64,000 bases of DNA, from positions 186,001 to 250,000 of the forward strand of contig JAHLKD010000065.1 in assembly GCA_025526935.1 (NCBI GenBank), written 5' to 3'. A program made the position numbers and the translations under genes. Shown here piece by piece: positions 21,673 to 31,793 of the stretch (position 1 is the stretch's first letter; each line of letters opens with the position of its first letter). The notes under the pieces were generated by a model. It saw only the letters and a program-made list of their open reading frames with translations. It was not told the origin of the DNA and searched no databases. This DNA is from Cladochytrium replicatum. Taxonomy: Eukaryota; Chytridiomycota; Chytridiomycetes; Cladochytriales; Cladochytriaceae.

Positions 21673-22866
21673 GTCATTAGGTGGTAACACTTGCTTGAGG
21701 GTTTTGAATACAGACATAATGCGAACTCAAGCGGTGATTTTCTGTTTTTGTGTTTGTTTTGAGTGCTGTCTTTATATCAGTTACAAATTTTGGTCAGACC
21801 TGCTTGTTGTAACTAAATCGAGTGGTCTAAGAAGTATTTACAAGAGTAATACAGGTGTGAGTCTCTTTGGCACAACTAAGTTCTTGTTCTGAACATAGAT
21901 ACTTGCCAAGTTGGCCCAAGTTTCTATCCCCATTGAAAGTATCCTTCAAACACAATACAATTGGGCACAGCTATTAAGCTTGTTTCTTCGTTGGCTACCC
22001 AGAACCCGGCCTTGAATCAAAACTGACCACAGAGAAGAACCAGCGTCAACCAGAAACCTGCCCAGCTAACCCACACAGGAACACTCCCAGGAGCCTGCAC
22101 CCAGGGTTTAGACATGTTCTCATCTTTGAGGTCAATATAACTGGACCAAATAGCAAAAAATCCAGGCTGCTTTTGTCTCATACTTGCCTTCTGCGAATTT
22201 GAATTCCGGGGCCAAGACGGAAGATGGCAGAGCCTGATGTGTACTCCACGCTCCATGACATCCACTGCACAGAGCTTTGCCCAACTGATGAAGACAACTT
22301 GAAGGACATCAAGATCAATGCACAAGAGCGCCTTAAAATCTATCTTGGAAAGAATAAAAAGCTGCTAGATGAAGCAGTTGACTATCTCAGTGCTCCAGCA
22401 GAAGGGGTTTTGTCTGGATTAGGCATCAATGTTTTGATTGCAATCAACAACATGTTTTAGGAGGCCAATGTCCTGTTGAAACAAAAGAATGGATTGATTG
22501 ATGCAAAAATAGTGTGGTTTCCAGGTTTATGTGGGAATCAAGAGGCAGAAGCTTGTGGCTGGGAGGAGCAGGCACCAAAAGTTGGTCGAAGGTGGTGGGG
22601 CGGCTAACAGAGTCCGTAAAGGCGGTTGTGGAGTCATTCCTAGGCTTTGTTCACTTTAGCAGTGGTGTGATGCCTTTTCTCGCTTCCAAGTCACCACTTT
22701 GTCACATCATTGATTCGAGATTGTCCTTCACACAATCTGCCAGCAGGTCTTGCGTAGGTTATCCTGGGGCTGGAGGCGATGATATTGTTGCTGGTCTGCA
22801 TGTACAGAGGGTTCTGAAAGCCCCTGTTGTGTTATGTGTGCTGTAACTGTCTGGGTCTAACTTGCT
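21673..22866. other. Gene-poor flank of the transposon island
   Basis: Short open frames on both strands (for example 22224-22460 +, 79 codons) show no recognisable domain. They have no consistent splicing and no neighbours of the same family. With the matching flank at 27872-29489 this forms the older sequence into which the hAT element inserted. Nothing can be assigned. Confidence 0.5.
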
Positions 22867-22874
22867 GGAACAAC
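22867..22874. repeat. hAT target-site duplication, left copy
   Basis: The octamer GGAACAAC directly precedes the left inverted repeat. The identical octamer follows the right inverted repeat at 27864-27871. An 8-bp duplication is the hallmark of hAT transposition. Confidence 0.9.
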
Positions 22875-23045
22875 TAAGGTTCGGCGGGTCCGGGTCAGGT
22901 CCGGGTTTCAGTGGCGACCCGCATTAAACCCTTTGGGTCAGGTCGTGTTTGTCTGGGGACCCGCCGGGTCACTGACGGGTAAGGGATACCCGGACCCGAA
23001 GTGGTTGAAACCCGTACCTGACCCTGACCCGCTGGGTTTTTGCTG
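22875..23045. repeat. Left terminal repeat and GGGTC-rich subterminal array of the hAT element
   Basis: After the 15-bp inverted repeat come many copies of the pentamer GGGTC/GACCC, often joined to CCGG, in both orientations. A comparable array sits at the right end (27693-27863). In hAT elements subterminal repeats are transposase-binding sites (established for Ac); the role here is inferred. Confidence 0.75.
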
Positions 23046-23170
23046 CCCAGGAGAGGATTGATTGAACTTTGAGTTAGACCACGGATATTTACATGAACAC
23101 TTTGTGTCTGTGTGGACAGTGTGTATTTTAGAAACACTATCGTAATAAGAAACAAAACTCCACTGAACAA

Positions 23171-24840
23171 TCACAAGTTGATAGGTGGAACAGCCCAAAT
23201 CAGCTTCTGTATCTGGTTCATATTGTCAGAGTCCCATCCACCACTGGTTACGTCCTTCGCCAACCCAGTCCTGATGAACCGATCGATGTCGTCATTTGAA
23301 AGCATGAAATCCTTGGCTAAACCTGTCTTCCAAGGATTCCAATCCACCTCAGGGAGCGTTATGGACAAAAGATGCCTGATGTATGCCGTCCAGAACCTTA
23401 GCCACTCAGAATGATATGCATCCACTAATGCCCTGAACATGCAATAGATAGTGGCAGATGTACTTAGCAAATAATTGTGCCGTATCCAGTTTCCGAGCAA
23501 AATGTGCACCCTAAGAAGAGTAAGGCTGCTCCGAGCACTGCTACTTGAAGTTGATATTCGGCTTGAGCGGTCGTCTGATTCAACAAATATGGGCCGTAAA
23601 AACTCATTTCGGGAGAGGACTTTGTAGTGAACGTTGACGTACTTGATTGATGGTGGAAGAGACGGCAATTTAAGGTCATAAATAACCTCATTGATCTTAT
23701 GCATCTGGAAGCAGATACCCTGGATGACCTCTTTCACCAAAAGGATAGCCGTACGACGGTGCTGCTGCAGGCTAAGCAATGCAAGGGAACTGGTTGGAGA
23801 ACTGGTTTGTTGGGGCAGGGAATTCTACCAATTGCCTTGATAGCCGACAAGATGCTTATTGATGTTGGCGCCGCAGGTGCTGCAGCTTCTGAATGACCAG
23901 CCTGTCGTTTCAGAGCAGCAAGCTCTCCCTCCAGGGCGGTCACACGTGATTTCCATTGTGAAATCTCCTGGGAAGTCGCCTGCTTCTCCCTTTCCATTGC
24001 AGCGGTGATCTCCCTGAATCTTGCTAGCTCTTCGTGCTCGCCGTGCTGAATCAATGCACCCGCCCTGCCCAATTCATTAATGAGAGCCTTCTCTCGCACT
24101 TCTGCTGCGATGCGGGTCCTTCTCTCGTTCATTGCAGTCTCTTCAAGATCTTTTGTCATGTTCAACAGTCGTTCTGACTGTTTGAGGACCGGTTTTGTCC
24201 TTTCACGGTCCTCATCTGCTCTTTTGATGGTCGCTTGGAACTCGTCAACCTTTGCAGTGACAGGCATTCCTCTGTAAACGCCGTACTTGTGTCCCTGCTG
24301 CCTGGAAAAGTCCAGAAATGTTGTTTCCTTCTGAAAGGAAGAGCTTTTCAAGCACTCCATACGATAGGCGTTTGCTGCTGTTATGAACTCCGTTCGTCCA
24401 CTGCATTCACCGTGAATTTCGTTCAGGGCTTGACGAACTAGCTTGCTGTCAGAGTTAAGTCGGTCGATCAACCCTTGAAAAACAAACTTGGGCCGCATTC
24501 ATCACAATTTGTTTGACAGTTGCTGATGAAGTCCTCCGAGTCGTAGCTGTGGCCGCTTGCTTTTGAATTTTCGATACCAAAGTCGTATGTCTGAAGCAGG
24601 ACAGAGTCCGTCGATGAGCAAATAGTCAGCATCCCCTTTAGTACCACGTCGCGCCGGTTTCTTTGAAGGAGCTGTCAATTTGACATCTGTCGATTTGACA
24701 TCAAGGCCAACTTCTGCTTCTTCCACTTCAGAACCCGATCCCAGGGTAGTTTCAGGTGCAGTCACCGGTTCTGCACTTGATTCTCTTTCAGATGATGGTC
24801 TGGATTGTTTCAACGCTCGCTTCTTTGTAGTTCGAGGCAT
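23171..24840 (-). pseudogene. Second coding block inside the hAT element: coiled-coil protein, frames broken
   Basis: Three consecutive minus-strand frames look like one former protein. The first (24502-24840) starts MPRTTKKRALKQSRPSSERE and is acidic and Ser/Thr-rich. The second (23734-24498) begins after two TGA codons in the same frame and reads a long charged coiled coil (RADEDRERTKPVLKQSERLL, REITAAMEREKQATSQEISQ) then an Ala/Pro stretch. The third (23171-23779) overlaps it in another frame and reads VIYDLKLPSLPPSIKYVNVH and LRFWTAYIRHLLSITLPEVD. In the 24500-24600 stretch another frame is also protein-like (YDSEDFISNCQTNCDECG), which suggests indels or an unrecognised intron. I know no match. 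It could be a second hAT-encoded protein or captured host sequence. Confidence 0.45.
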
Positions 24841-24982
24841 GGTGTTTGTACTGTTTGTCGTGGGAAGATACAGGCCCGGTGTTCTTACCCGGAATGTTAC
24901 AGGAATGTATGCTATAATACTTCCCTGACACTATAGTTTTCTACCCGATCTGAAAATAATAATAAGCTAGGGAAGAAACTGG

Positions 24983-25370
24983 CTAGTAACATTGATAGAG
25001 AGGTTAGTTGTAGTGGGTAGAGATCACTGAAGTACCGTCAATGAGTTGAGAAAGTGTCCGGGTGGACAGAAATCTGGGAGCCTGAGTGTCACTGTGTCTG
25101 TCTGGGTAGAATAGGATTCTGTCCCCCCGGACACTTTCTCAACTCATTGACTGTACTTCAGTAATTTCTATCAGGTACAGCTAACCTCTCTATCAATGTT
25201 ACTAGCAATAAGATTCTGTCCACCCGGACACTTTCTCAACTCATTGACGGTACTTCACTGATACTTCACTGATCTCGATCAAGTACAACCAACCTCTCTA
25301 CAAATACTACTCGCAATAGGATTCTGTCCAGGCGGTCACTTTCTCAACTCCTGGACGGTACTTCAACAGA
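24983..25370. repeat. Inverted and tandem repeat cluster with TGTCC-nnnn-GGACA palindromes
   Basis: A 92-bp arm (24983-25074) is repeated in inverted orientation at 25115-25205, clearly similar along its whole length. Two further copies in the second orientation follow (about 25207-25317 and 25318-25370, the last diverged). Each unit carries a near-perfect palindrome of the form TGTCC-n4-GGACA followed by CTTTCTCAACTC. A matching palindrome lies at 27630-27650 upstream of the transposase. The cluster sits just past the 3' end of the transposase gene. Confidence 0.8.
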
Positions 25371-25396
25371 TGAACAGTCTAAACAACAATTTATAT

Positions 25397-27503
25397 TTAA
25401 AAGAGTGGGTTATCATCAGTTGCTTCCAACTCTAATACCACATCAAAATCCTCGCCAAAATTATGCACCTTTACAAAATCCTCACTAACATCACTTTTTG
25501 AATCTAGGGAATCATTTTTGAACGGTTCTTCAGCACTCAATTGATGCAACCAGTCATGACGGCACATCAACGCATTTATTGTTCTTGGAGCAAGGCGGTT
25601 GCGAGTTGCAGGTACCAAATCAACCCCGGCTGAAAACTTTCGTTCGACTGGAGCGCTTGTTGCTGGTATTCCTAAATAGTCCATTGCCATCTGGCTTAGG
25701 GCTGGAAAGTTCACACTTCACTTCAAACGGTCTTCCACCAGTCCATAATATTGATTGGCTTCCCATCAGAATCAATACCGCGGAGTACCTGATCGCCAAG
25801 ATAGCGATCCAGCTCATCTTTTTCCTCAGGAATCTCTTCTTGCCAGATGAAAACGGATCTAATGGCTCTCAAGCGTTCAGCATCTGTTTTTTGCTGTCTA
25901 TCACCGGAAGCTCCGCTCGAATCGTGTCGACATTCTGGCGTGTTTCCAAAAACATCGGCACCACTGTTCTTCTTGATTTTCCGTGACTTATACGATTCCT
26001 CCCAGACTTTCCGCACTAGGGTGACCTGATCCCTTCCTACATCTTTCTCCCAAGCCTTTGAAAATCGATAATATTGATCCTTAAAATGAGGATCGAGTAC
26101 CGTAGCAACTGCTTAACACGGGCTCTTAGCGATTGAGTAATATATTCTCAGCTTATCTAGTGCATTTCGAAATGCTTTGGTGAAAGTTTCATCCAATTCT
26201 GCCTCCTCTAGGTCCTCCAGTTGATCAATAAGATCGTTGTAAAATGGAATAACAAGCGGAAGTGTTGGATATCTAGACCCCTCGATTGTCTTTGATATAA
26301 CCTCGAAAACACTCAAACCATCCTGGATCTTCTGTAGGACCTCCCATTGCTTTGGATTTATTGACCAATCTTTCAAAGAATCTTCAATCCAGCATATTTT
26401 ATCCATGGCCTCTCGTAGCTGTAAGGCTCGTTTGAGCATATAGAACGTGCTATTCCAGCGAGTTGTCACATCGATAATTGGTAATAGAGGAACCAGTTTC
26501 ACAAATCAGCACGAATCAATAAATGAGCTTCGTCGTTTTGGGGAAGACTGGATTCCTCTGACTAGCCGTCGAAGAAGGTTTATGACATTAACGCCGGAGT
26601 TATCGTCATTTGCGACTGTGTCCCCTGCAGGCGCGAATGTATCGATGAAATCCTTTGCTGCAAGATTGATAATGTGTGCCATACACCGCATGTGTTGAGT
26701 TTCTGCAGACCACGCAATATCCCTATCTTCCAAGAGCGTCTCCAGCTTAGCACTCATGGTAAAGTTGTTTGAACCGTTGTCGGTTGTAATGCACAATAAG
26801 CGTTCACCCGATGGCATGCCAAATTCATCCAGACACTTGACAAGCTGATTAGCCATGGCGACGCCTTCATGCTTTCCAACCATCGGAATCACCTGCAGCA
26901 GCAAGTCCTGCGGCTCCCATTCTTTCATGATGAAGTGGGCAGTAATTCCAAGAAAAGAAATCTGGTTCTTCGATGTCCAACAGTCAGCTGTTATTGATAC
27001 TTTTGAAGGCAAACCAACAATCAGACCTTTAACGAGCTCCTTCTGCCTATCGTAAAGATCCATCTCCTTTTGCTTCACTGGTTTTGCCGTCTTTGGTGTA
27101 TAGTTTGGCTGAAAAGTCTTCAGTATGCTGACAAAGAACTCGTTCTCCACAACAGTAAAAGCCTGATTGTCTGCAGCAATCCAGTCCAAAATCGACCGCC
27201 ATGCTACGTCTGGATTGAAACAAAGTTTTGCTCCTTCTCCTGCGAGCCAAAATTCAATGTCTGTTGTCCCTTGGGGACGATGTCCAACAGTCCAAGCGAC
27301 CTGGCAATACTTCCATGGTGGTTTTTCAGATGCTGGAGGAAGTTTTTTGTTGATCCCGTCTTATCGACCTTCTGGCTCCACTTGCATTTCGCAACCAAAC
27401 ATGTTCTCAGACCATTATCAACCTTATAGTAATCCTTCGCTATGCCGCCTCGACTACCTGTACAGTCCGACATGCTATCAACATCTGCGTCTGATGAAAG
27501 CAT
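25397..27503 (-). pseudogene. hAT transposase (BED finger, RNase-H-like core, dimerisation domain), inactivated
   Basis: Landmarks in order: a BED-type finger (CLVAKCKWSQKVDKTG then FLQHLKNHH), SILDWIAADNQAFTVVENEFF, ITADCWTSKNQISFLG (first catalytic Asp), CITTDNGSNN (second Asp), CMAHIINLAAKDFI, DVTTRWNSTFYML, TVLDPHFKDQYY, and the dimerisation region LSQMAMDYLGIPATSAPVER with the catalytic Glu. In one continuing frame there is a TGA at 26506-26508 and a TAA at 26113-26115. Frame changes are also needed near 27220 (before NPDVAWRSILDW) and near 25720 (after IMDWWK). The catalytic triad residues survive, so decay is recent relative to the fold. Start taken at the first ATG (27503); the exact start is uncertain. 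Confidence 0.9.
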
Positions 27504-27692
27504 TGATGGTTGAACTGATCCAGCTGCAGGCTCCTGTCGCACTGAAGAGTCAGCAAAACTAACGTCGGCAGGAAGCTCTGGTGCACGCTGAGAAGCCAGG
27601 CTCAACTCGCTGGAGTCATTCGAAGAAGATGTTGGAAAGTGTCCGCGTGGACAGAAAGAACAAGAGCTTCGTATTAGCTTCCCTATCACATC

Positions 27693-27863
27693 AGGTTTTA
27701 CTCGGGTCTGATTTTTGACCCGAGAAGGGTTTTCCTACTGGACCCGATACCCGACCCGGATCCGACCCAAGAATTTTTCATGAAAACCCGGCACTCAGGT
27801 CGGGTACATTTGGTCAATGGACCCGGACCCGACCCGAAAGACCCTAAAACCCGCCGATCCTTA
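27693..27863. repeat. Right terminal repeat and GGGTC-rich subterminal array of the hAT element
   Basis: CCCGACCC-type repeats in both orientations lead to the right 15-bp inverted terminus (27849-27863). It is the partner of the array at 22875-23045. Confidence 0.75.
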
Positions 27864-27871
27864 GGAACAAC
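27864..27871. repeat. hAT target-site duplication, right copy
   Basis: GGAACAAC, identical to 22867-22874. Confidence 0.9.
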
Positions 27872-29489
27872 ACCCCGCATAATGGCTATGAAGTATTCTC
27901 CATCCCATCATGGTGGGTCCAGCGCATGTTTAATCACTACATGGACTCCAGATTGAGGAACTGCGTCAATTCCAGCCTTTGCTAGCTTTCTGCGGGCATA
28001 GTTTTGTGCATCTCTCCTAATCCCACTCGAATAAGACTTTAGCTCAAGACAGCCCAGACCAACTAAAAGAAGGAAGTTGACTAAATTGGAGTGTGCCAGG
28101 CATTAATTTATGCGCCACTCCGGCAGCTTCATCTGTTCACTTGTTGCCAGGGATTCCTGAATGCCCCTTAAGTCATTCAATCTTTTTTTTGTGTATCATG
28201 TTTCAAGATGCTTGTTCATTGCACTCCCCATTACCGCCCAGATCTCCATTCAGACTTCATGCTTTTTGTTGAGCAGTTTGACACGTTTCTTCCTCGGAGC
28301 TACCACCCAACAGTCTGAAAAGTTGAATATGTTTTTGCACGTTGTAACTGATTGTTGATGCTATGGAGAATGTCTCAGGAGGGTGTGGGACGTCGGGATG
28401 TGTTGTTTGATTTGATGTTTTCTTGTTTTTCTTTATGGTTGTCCTTTCAAAGAGCAAAGCCAGGTGGTCCAAACTATCTGTCTGTTTCAACCAAAAATAA
28501 GACACAGCCTTCCTCTTCTTCTGCTTGCACGCACCATTTTCAAGGCGATCCATTCATCCTACGGTGGTTGATGTGCTGACAGAACTCGACCCTGTCTTGA
28601 CGTAAACCCACAGCTCTCCCGTGATCGACATGGCTGGCAGCTGACAAGATCGCCCATTAGCTGTCAATTGGGGGTGACTTTGATCCAATTTGAGGAGGCA
28701 ACTGCAGTGTCCCAAAACCGTACAGATCTTCCTATACTGGCTTTGCCTTGTCAGCTGGATCTGTCTTCTTGAGGAAGAAGTGGGCAACGCTCAGGGGTGG
28801 GGAGGTTCAGGTGGTGGCTTCAGGCCCGTCAAGCCTTCAGAGGACTGGCGAATGGGTAGTCACTTCCTGCTAACATGATGAAACGGGGTCAGACTATTGT
28901 TGGTGCAGCTATGCATGCTCAAATATGGCTGTTCTGTGGTATTCGTGACATAGAAAAGTGCTGAACACTGTGAAAGATTCCAAATCAGTTTTGTTATCCT
29001 GACTAAATGTGTCTTTCAAGCACCGCCGGTTCAGCTTTTTTGCGTGTAGTTGCAAGAATTTCAAGTGCAAACACATATATTGAAGATCTTCTGTGCCATC
29101 AGCTATTTTGGGGATTGATTCTACAATGATTGTGTCTGATGTTTTACTGACATGCTACCAAACTTTAGCACAGGGAAACAGTTTGGGTTTGTTGTAGTCT
29201 ATCTGAAATTTACCCTCTGTCTTTTGAGATCTGATTACTCGGCCCTCCTTCAGCTAAATGATCCGGGATTCTTCAGTGCACACACAATTCAACTTCTCAA
29301 TTTTCAGCAATACAAGGTTTCAACAACAAAGTTTCAATCAATCATTTTAAAATTAATGAAAGAATGAAAAAGAAGCAAGGTTTGGTTGGAAGGGAGTGGC
29401 CCGGCGATGAGGGTTGGCATAGTTTATGTTTTATTTGCGTAGCTCAGGTTTCAGCTACATTGTGTCATCCTATCTTCCAATCGGTCTAC
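27872..29489. other. Gene-poor flank of the transposon island
   Basis: No recognisable gene. On the minus strand near 27895-28040 a peptide-like stretch (RRDAQNYARRKLAKAGIDA) is broken by a TGA, perhaps a remnant interrupted by the hAT insertion. Other frames are short and composition-driven. Confidence 0.45.
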
Positions 29490-30590
29490 TCATTCCTTCT
29501 TTTGTGACTTTCTTTCCTTGAGTGCCTTCCTCTTTGCACTTTGCCATGACTTGTAGGAAGCCCAAGTCCATGCAACGTTAATCAAGCTGAGTCCAGTAAC
29601 ATCCACCACTGTCATAATTGCGAACGATAATGGCACAGTGGAATCCTTTCCAAACATGAACGAGAAGATCCCCGCAACTCCGCCAGGTGTCAATGTTGCA
29701 GTGTAGTAGAAAACGAATGGACTGACCCAGAATCGAAAGACTATCATGCCTACAAGCCGCGCCCAGAGAAGCCAGAGATTGGGCGGAGGCAGAGGCAATC
29801 GCTTCTTGTCTGTAGACTTTGAGTCGGATTCGGAGGGCGGGAGTTCAGTGGTTTGATCATCGATCGGGTCGCTCGTTGGAGGAACAGCCTTCTCTTTCGA
29901 TAAGTACTGGAAGTACCAGATGAGGTTGTTCGGGAGCGCAGTGAGTTCGGTGTGAGAATATACAAGAGCAAAGATGCCCAGAGTTCGGTAGTACATCAAC
30001 GCTGCAGAGTGATAAAATCCCTGAGATTCGCGATCAATATTCTATCTATTTCTATAGCTGTACGACTCACAATGATGTGATGTGCCCAAAATGTCCAATG
30101 GTTCTTTCCTTGGACAATCATTGTCCCGAGATCGTAAATCATGTAGCCCAAGAAAGCAGAGACAAAAAACTCCGTGAGCACAAGATTTTTCGGGGCAGTG
30201 TATCCCAGAACCGTTTCTGGCGTTCCGAAATCCTGGGAAACGAAGGTGACGTAGAATCCACAGACCGCCGTGATTAGGGCATTAACTGTGGAACAAATCC
30301 TGTATTCAATTAAATAAGACACGGTATATTCTGTACGTCTAAAAAGTAGCCTACTTTTCTGACAATGCAACCCGATTTGCGCGGTCCATTCGTGCATAGA
30401 CTTCTGGGCGGTTTCGAAGGAATGCGAACCACACAGCCTCAGACAGAAAATGCAGAGCGGTGTAAGCGACCGAGAACACGGTTGTCCTGTAGGCCAGATT
30501 GGCAATTGTCGGAGCACCACCTCCCGGCAGAATATGGTTCCATGGGTATTCGAATTCCTCCGCGCTTCCTGCAAGATGGTGAGAGGCCAT
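29490..30590 (-). CDS. TLC (TRAM-LAG1-CLN8) domain multi-pass membrane protein
   Basis: TLC proteins span the ER or other membranes; some are ceramide synthases, others act in lipid handling. Three exons (30355-30590, 30071-30299, 29490-30020) give 331 residues. The N-terminus MASHHLAGSAEEFEYPW leads into a membrane segment (NLAYRTTVFSVAYTALHF). Further segments are ALITAVCGFYVTFV and LTEFFVSAFLGYMIYDLG, followed by the His-rich TLC signature FWAHHIIGFYHSAALMYYR. A Ser/Thr/Asp-rich cytosolic loop (about residues 200-235) precedes VGMIVFRFWVSPFVFYY and a last segment. The tail is Lys-rich (KRKALKERKSQKKE). It lacks the longer Lag1p motif of ceramide synthases, so it is closer to the TMEM56/TLCD4 type. 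Introns of 55 and 50 nt were placed by phase. Confidence 0.8.
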
Positions 30591-30633
30591 TTTACACCGA
30601 CGCCAGTGGCGCAACTTTAGGCAAAGTACAAAA

Positions 30634-31793
30634 ATGAAGGTGATGTGTTTTTATGTTGATTGAATGGCAGTATGAAAGGCTAATCAGAACTTGGCAAAAG
30701 ATCAAGTATGTGGTGTTGGACATTGAGGGGACGATGACTTCCATTTCCTTCGTCCATGACGTCCTGTTCCCATACGTCGCGAACAACGTCGAGTCCTTCC
30801 TTCAAGACAACTGGGACAAGCCTGAAACGCAACAACACGTAAACGCTCTTCGTTCTCAGGTAAGTGCAGCTATTTATATCGCGATTTAATTCTCATACGA
30901 ATGGTGTGTTACAGGCGAAACAGGACGTCGTCGATGGCCTTTCTGGTGTGGTTCCAATTGTCGAGGGCGATAAAAGCGAAGTTCTCGCTTCTCTTCTCGG
31001 TAATATTCGTTGGCAGATGGCGATAGATCGTAAAATCGGAGCGTTGAAGGGTTTCCAGGTATTTGAGCAAGATCATACCCACCATGCGCTGAGATCACTT
31101 GTTGAATGCAGGGTTACATGTGGAGAGGCGGATTTGAGTCTGGTGCAATGCAGGGCGAGTACGTCCACGTCTTTTAGAGAACATTTGCAGGGAGCCTGAC
31201 CTCCTTCCAACCTTAGCGTTTATGATGACGTTGTTCCCGCGCTCAAGCAATGGACTGAATCCTTGGGTTGTCGCGTAATCATATACTCATCTGGAAGCAT
31301 TGAAGCTCAGAAACTCCTTTTTAAGTATAACGCAAAAGGCGATTTGTTGCACGTAATGCGGCACTTCAATCGAATAATTGGGAACTCATTGACTCTTTAT
31401 TTCCAGTTCTTTTCGGGCAACTACGATACTGGTGTGGGTCTGAAAATTGCTACCGAGAGCTATGTCCAGATTGCAAATGACCTCGGTGTGTCTGAAGCAG
31501 ACAGGTCTTCGATTCTGTTTGTTAGCGACAACGTCAAAGGTTGGTTCGGGAAACAGTTGGGGTTCGTCTGGCCTGCACCGCGCGGAACTGATAATATAAC
31601 TGCCACAGAACTGATCGCTGCGGATAAGGCGGGCATCCAAGCTGCTGCGGCTGATCGTCCTGGAAATCCCCCGTTGCCATATCAACTCCAACAAGCCGAG
31701 AATGGGCAATACATTGTTCTGGAGAGCGGAACGAAAGTTCCAGTTGTCAAATCCTTCACACCGCTCCTCGTTTCATACGATTATCAAAGTTAA
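30634..31793 (+). CDS. UTR4: Enolase-phosphatase E1 of the methionine salvage pathway
   Basis: This HAD-family enzyme enolises and dephosphorylates 2,3-diketo-5-methylthiopentyl-1-phosphate. Six exons: 30634-30639, 30701-30859, 30915-31058, 31112-31158, 31217-31352, 31407-31793, giving about 292 residues. The nucleophile motif is VVLDIEGTMTSISFVHDVLFPY (Asp near residue 9). GYMWRGGFESGAMQGDVYDDV, VIIYSSGSIEAQKLLF (HAD motif II) and ILFVSDNVKG with GFVWPAPRG (HAD motif IV) follow. The 2-codon first exon (ATG AAG, donor GTGATG) gives the family start MKIKYVVLDIEG. An unspliced start at 30653 would add a foreign leader. The C-terminus is longer than in yeast. The stop overlaps the stop codon of the convergent minus-strand gene (31790-31792). 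Confidence 0.92.

Larger units (their letters stand above)
22875..27863 (-). mobile_element. Complete hAT-superfamily DNA transposon, 4,989 bp
   Basis: Both ends were located. Left terminus TAAGGTTCGGCGGGT (22875-22889) and right terminus, read inward, TAAGGATCGGCGGGT (27849-27863) match at 14 of 15 positions. They are flanked by the same 8-bp sequence. Subterminal GGGTC/CCCGA-rich arrays lie at 22883-23045 and 27693-27855. Inside, on the minus strand, are a transposase with BED finger and dimerisation domain (25397-27503), a second coding block (23171-24840) and palindromic tandem and inverted repeats (24983-25370). The transposase is broken, so this copy cannot move by itself. The exact target duplication and well-matched ends say the insertion is not ancient. 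Confidence 0.9.

Noticed and set aside
22875-27863. CRISPR-like reading of the repeated palindromes
   Set aside because: Copies are few, unevenly spaced, diverged and in both orientations; the context is a eukaryotic DNA transposon.
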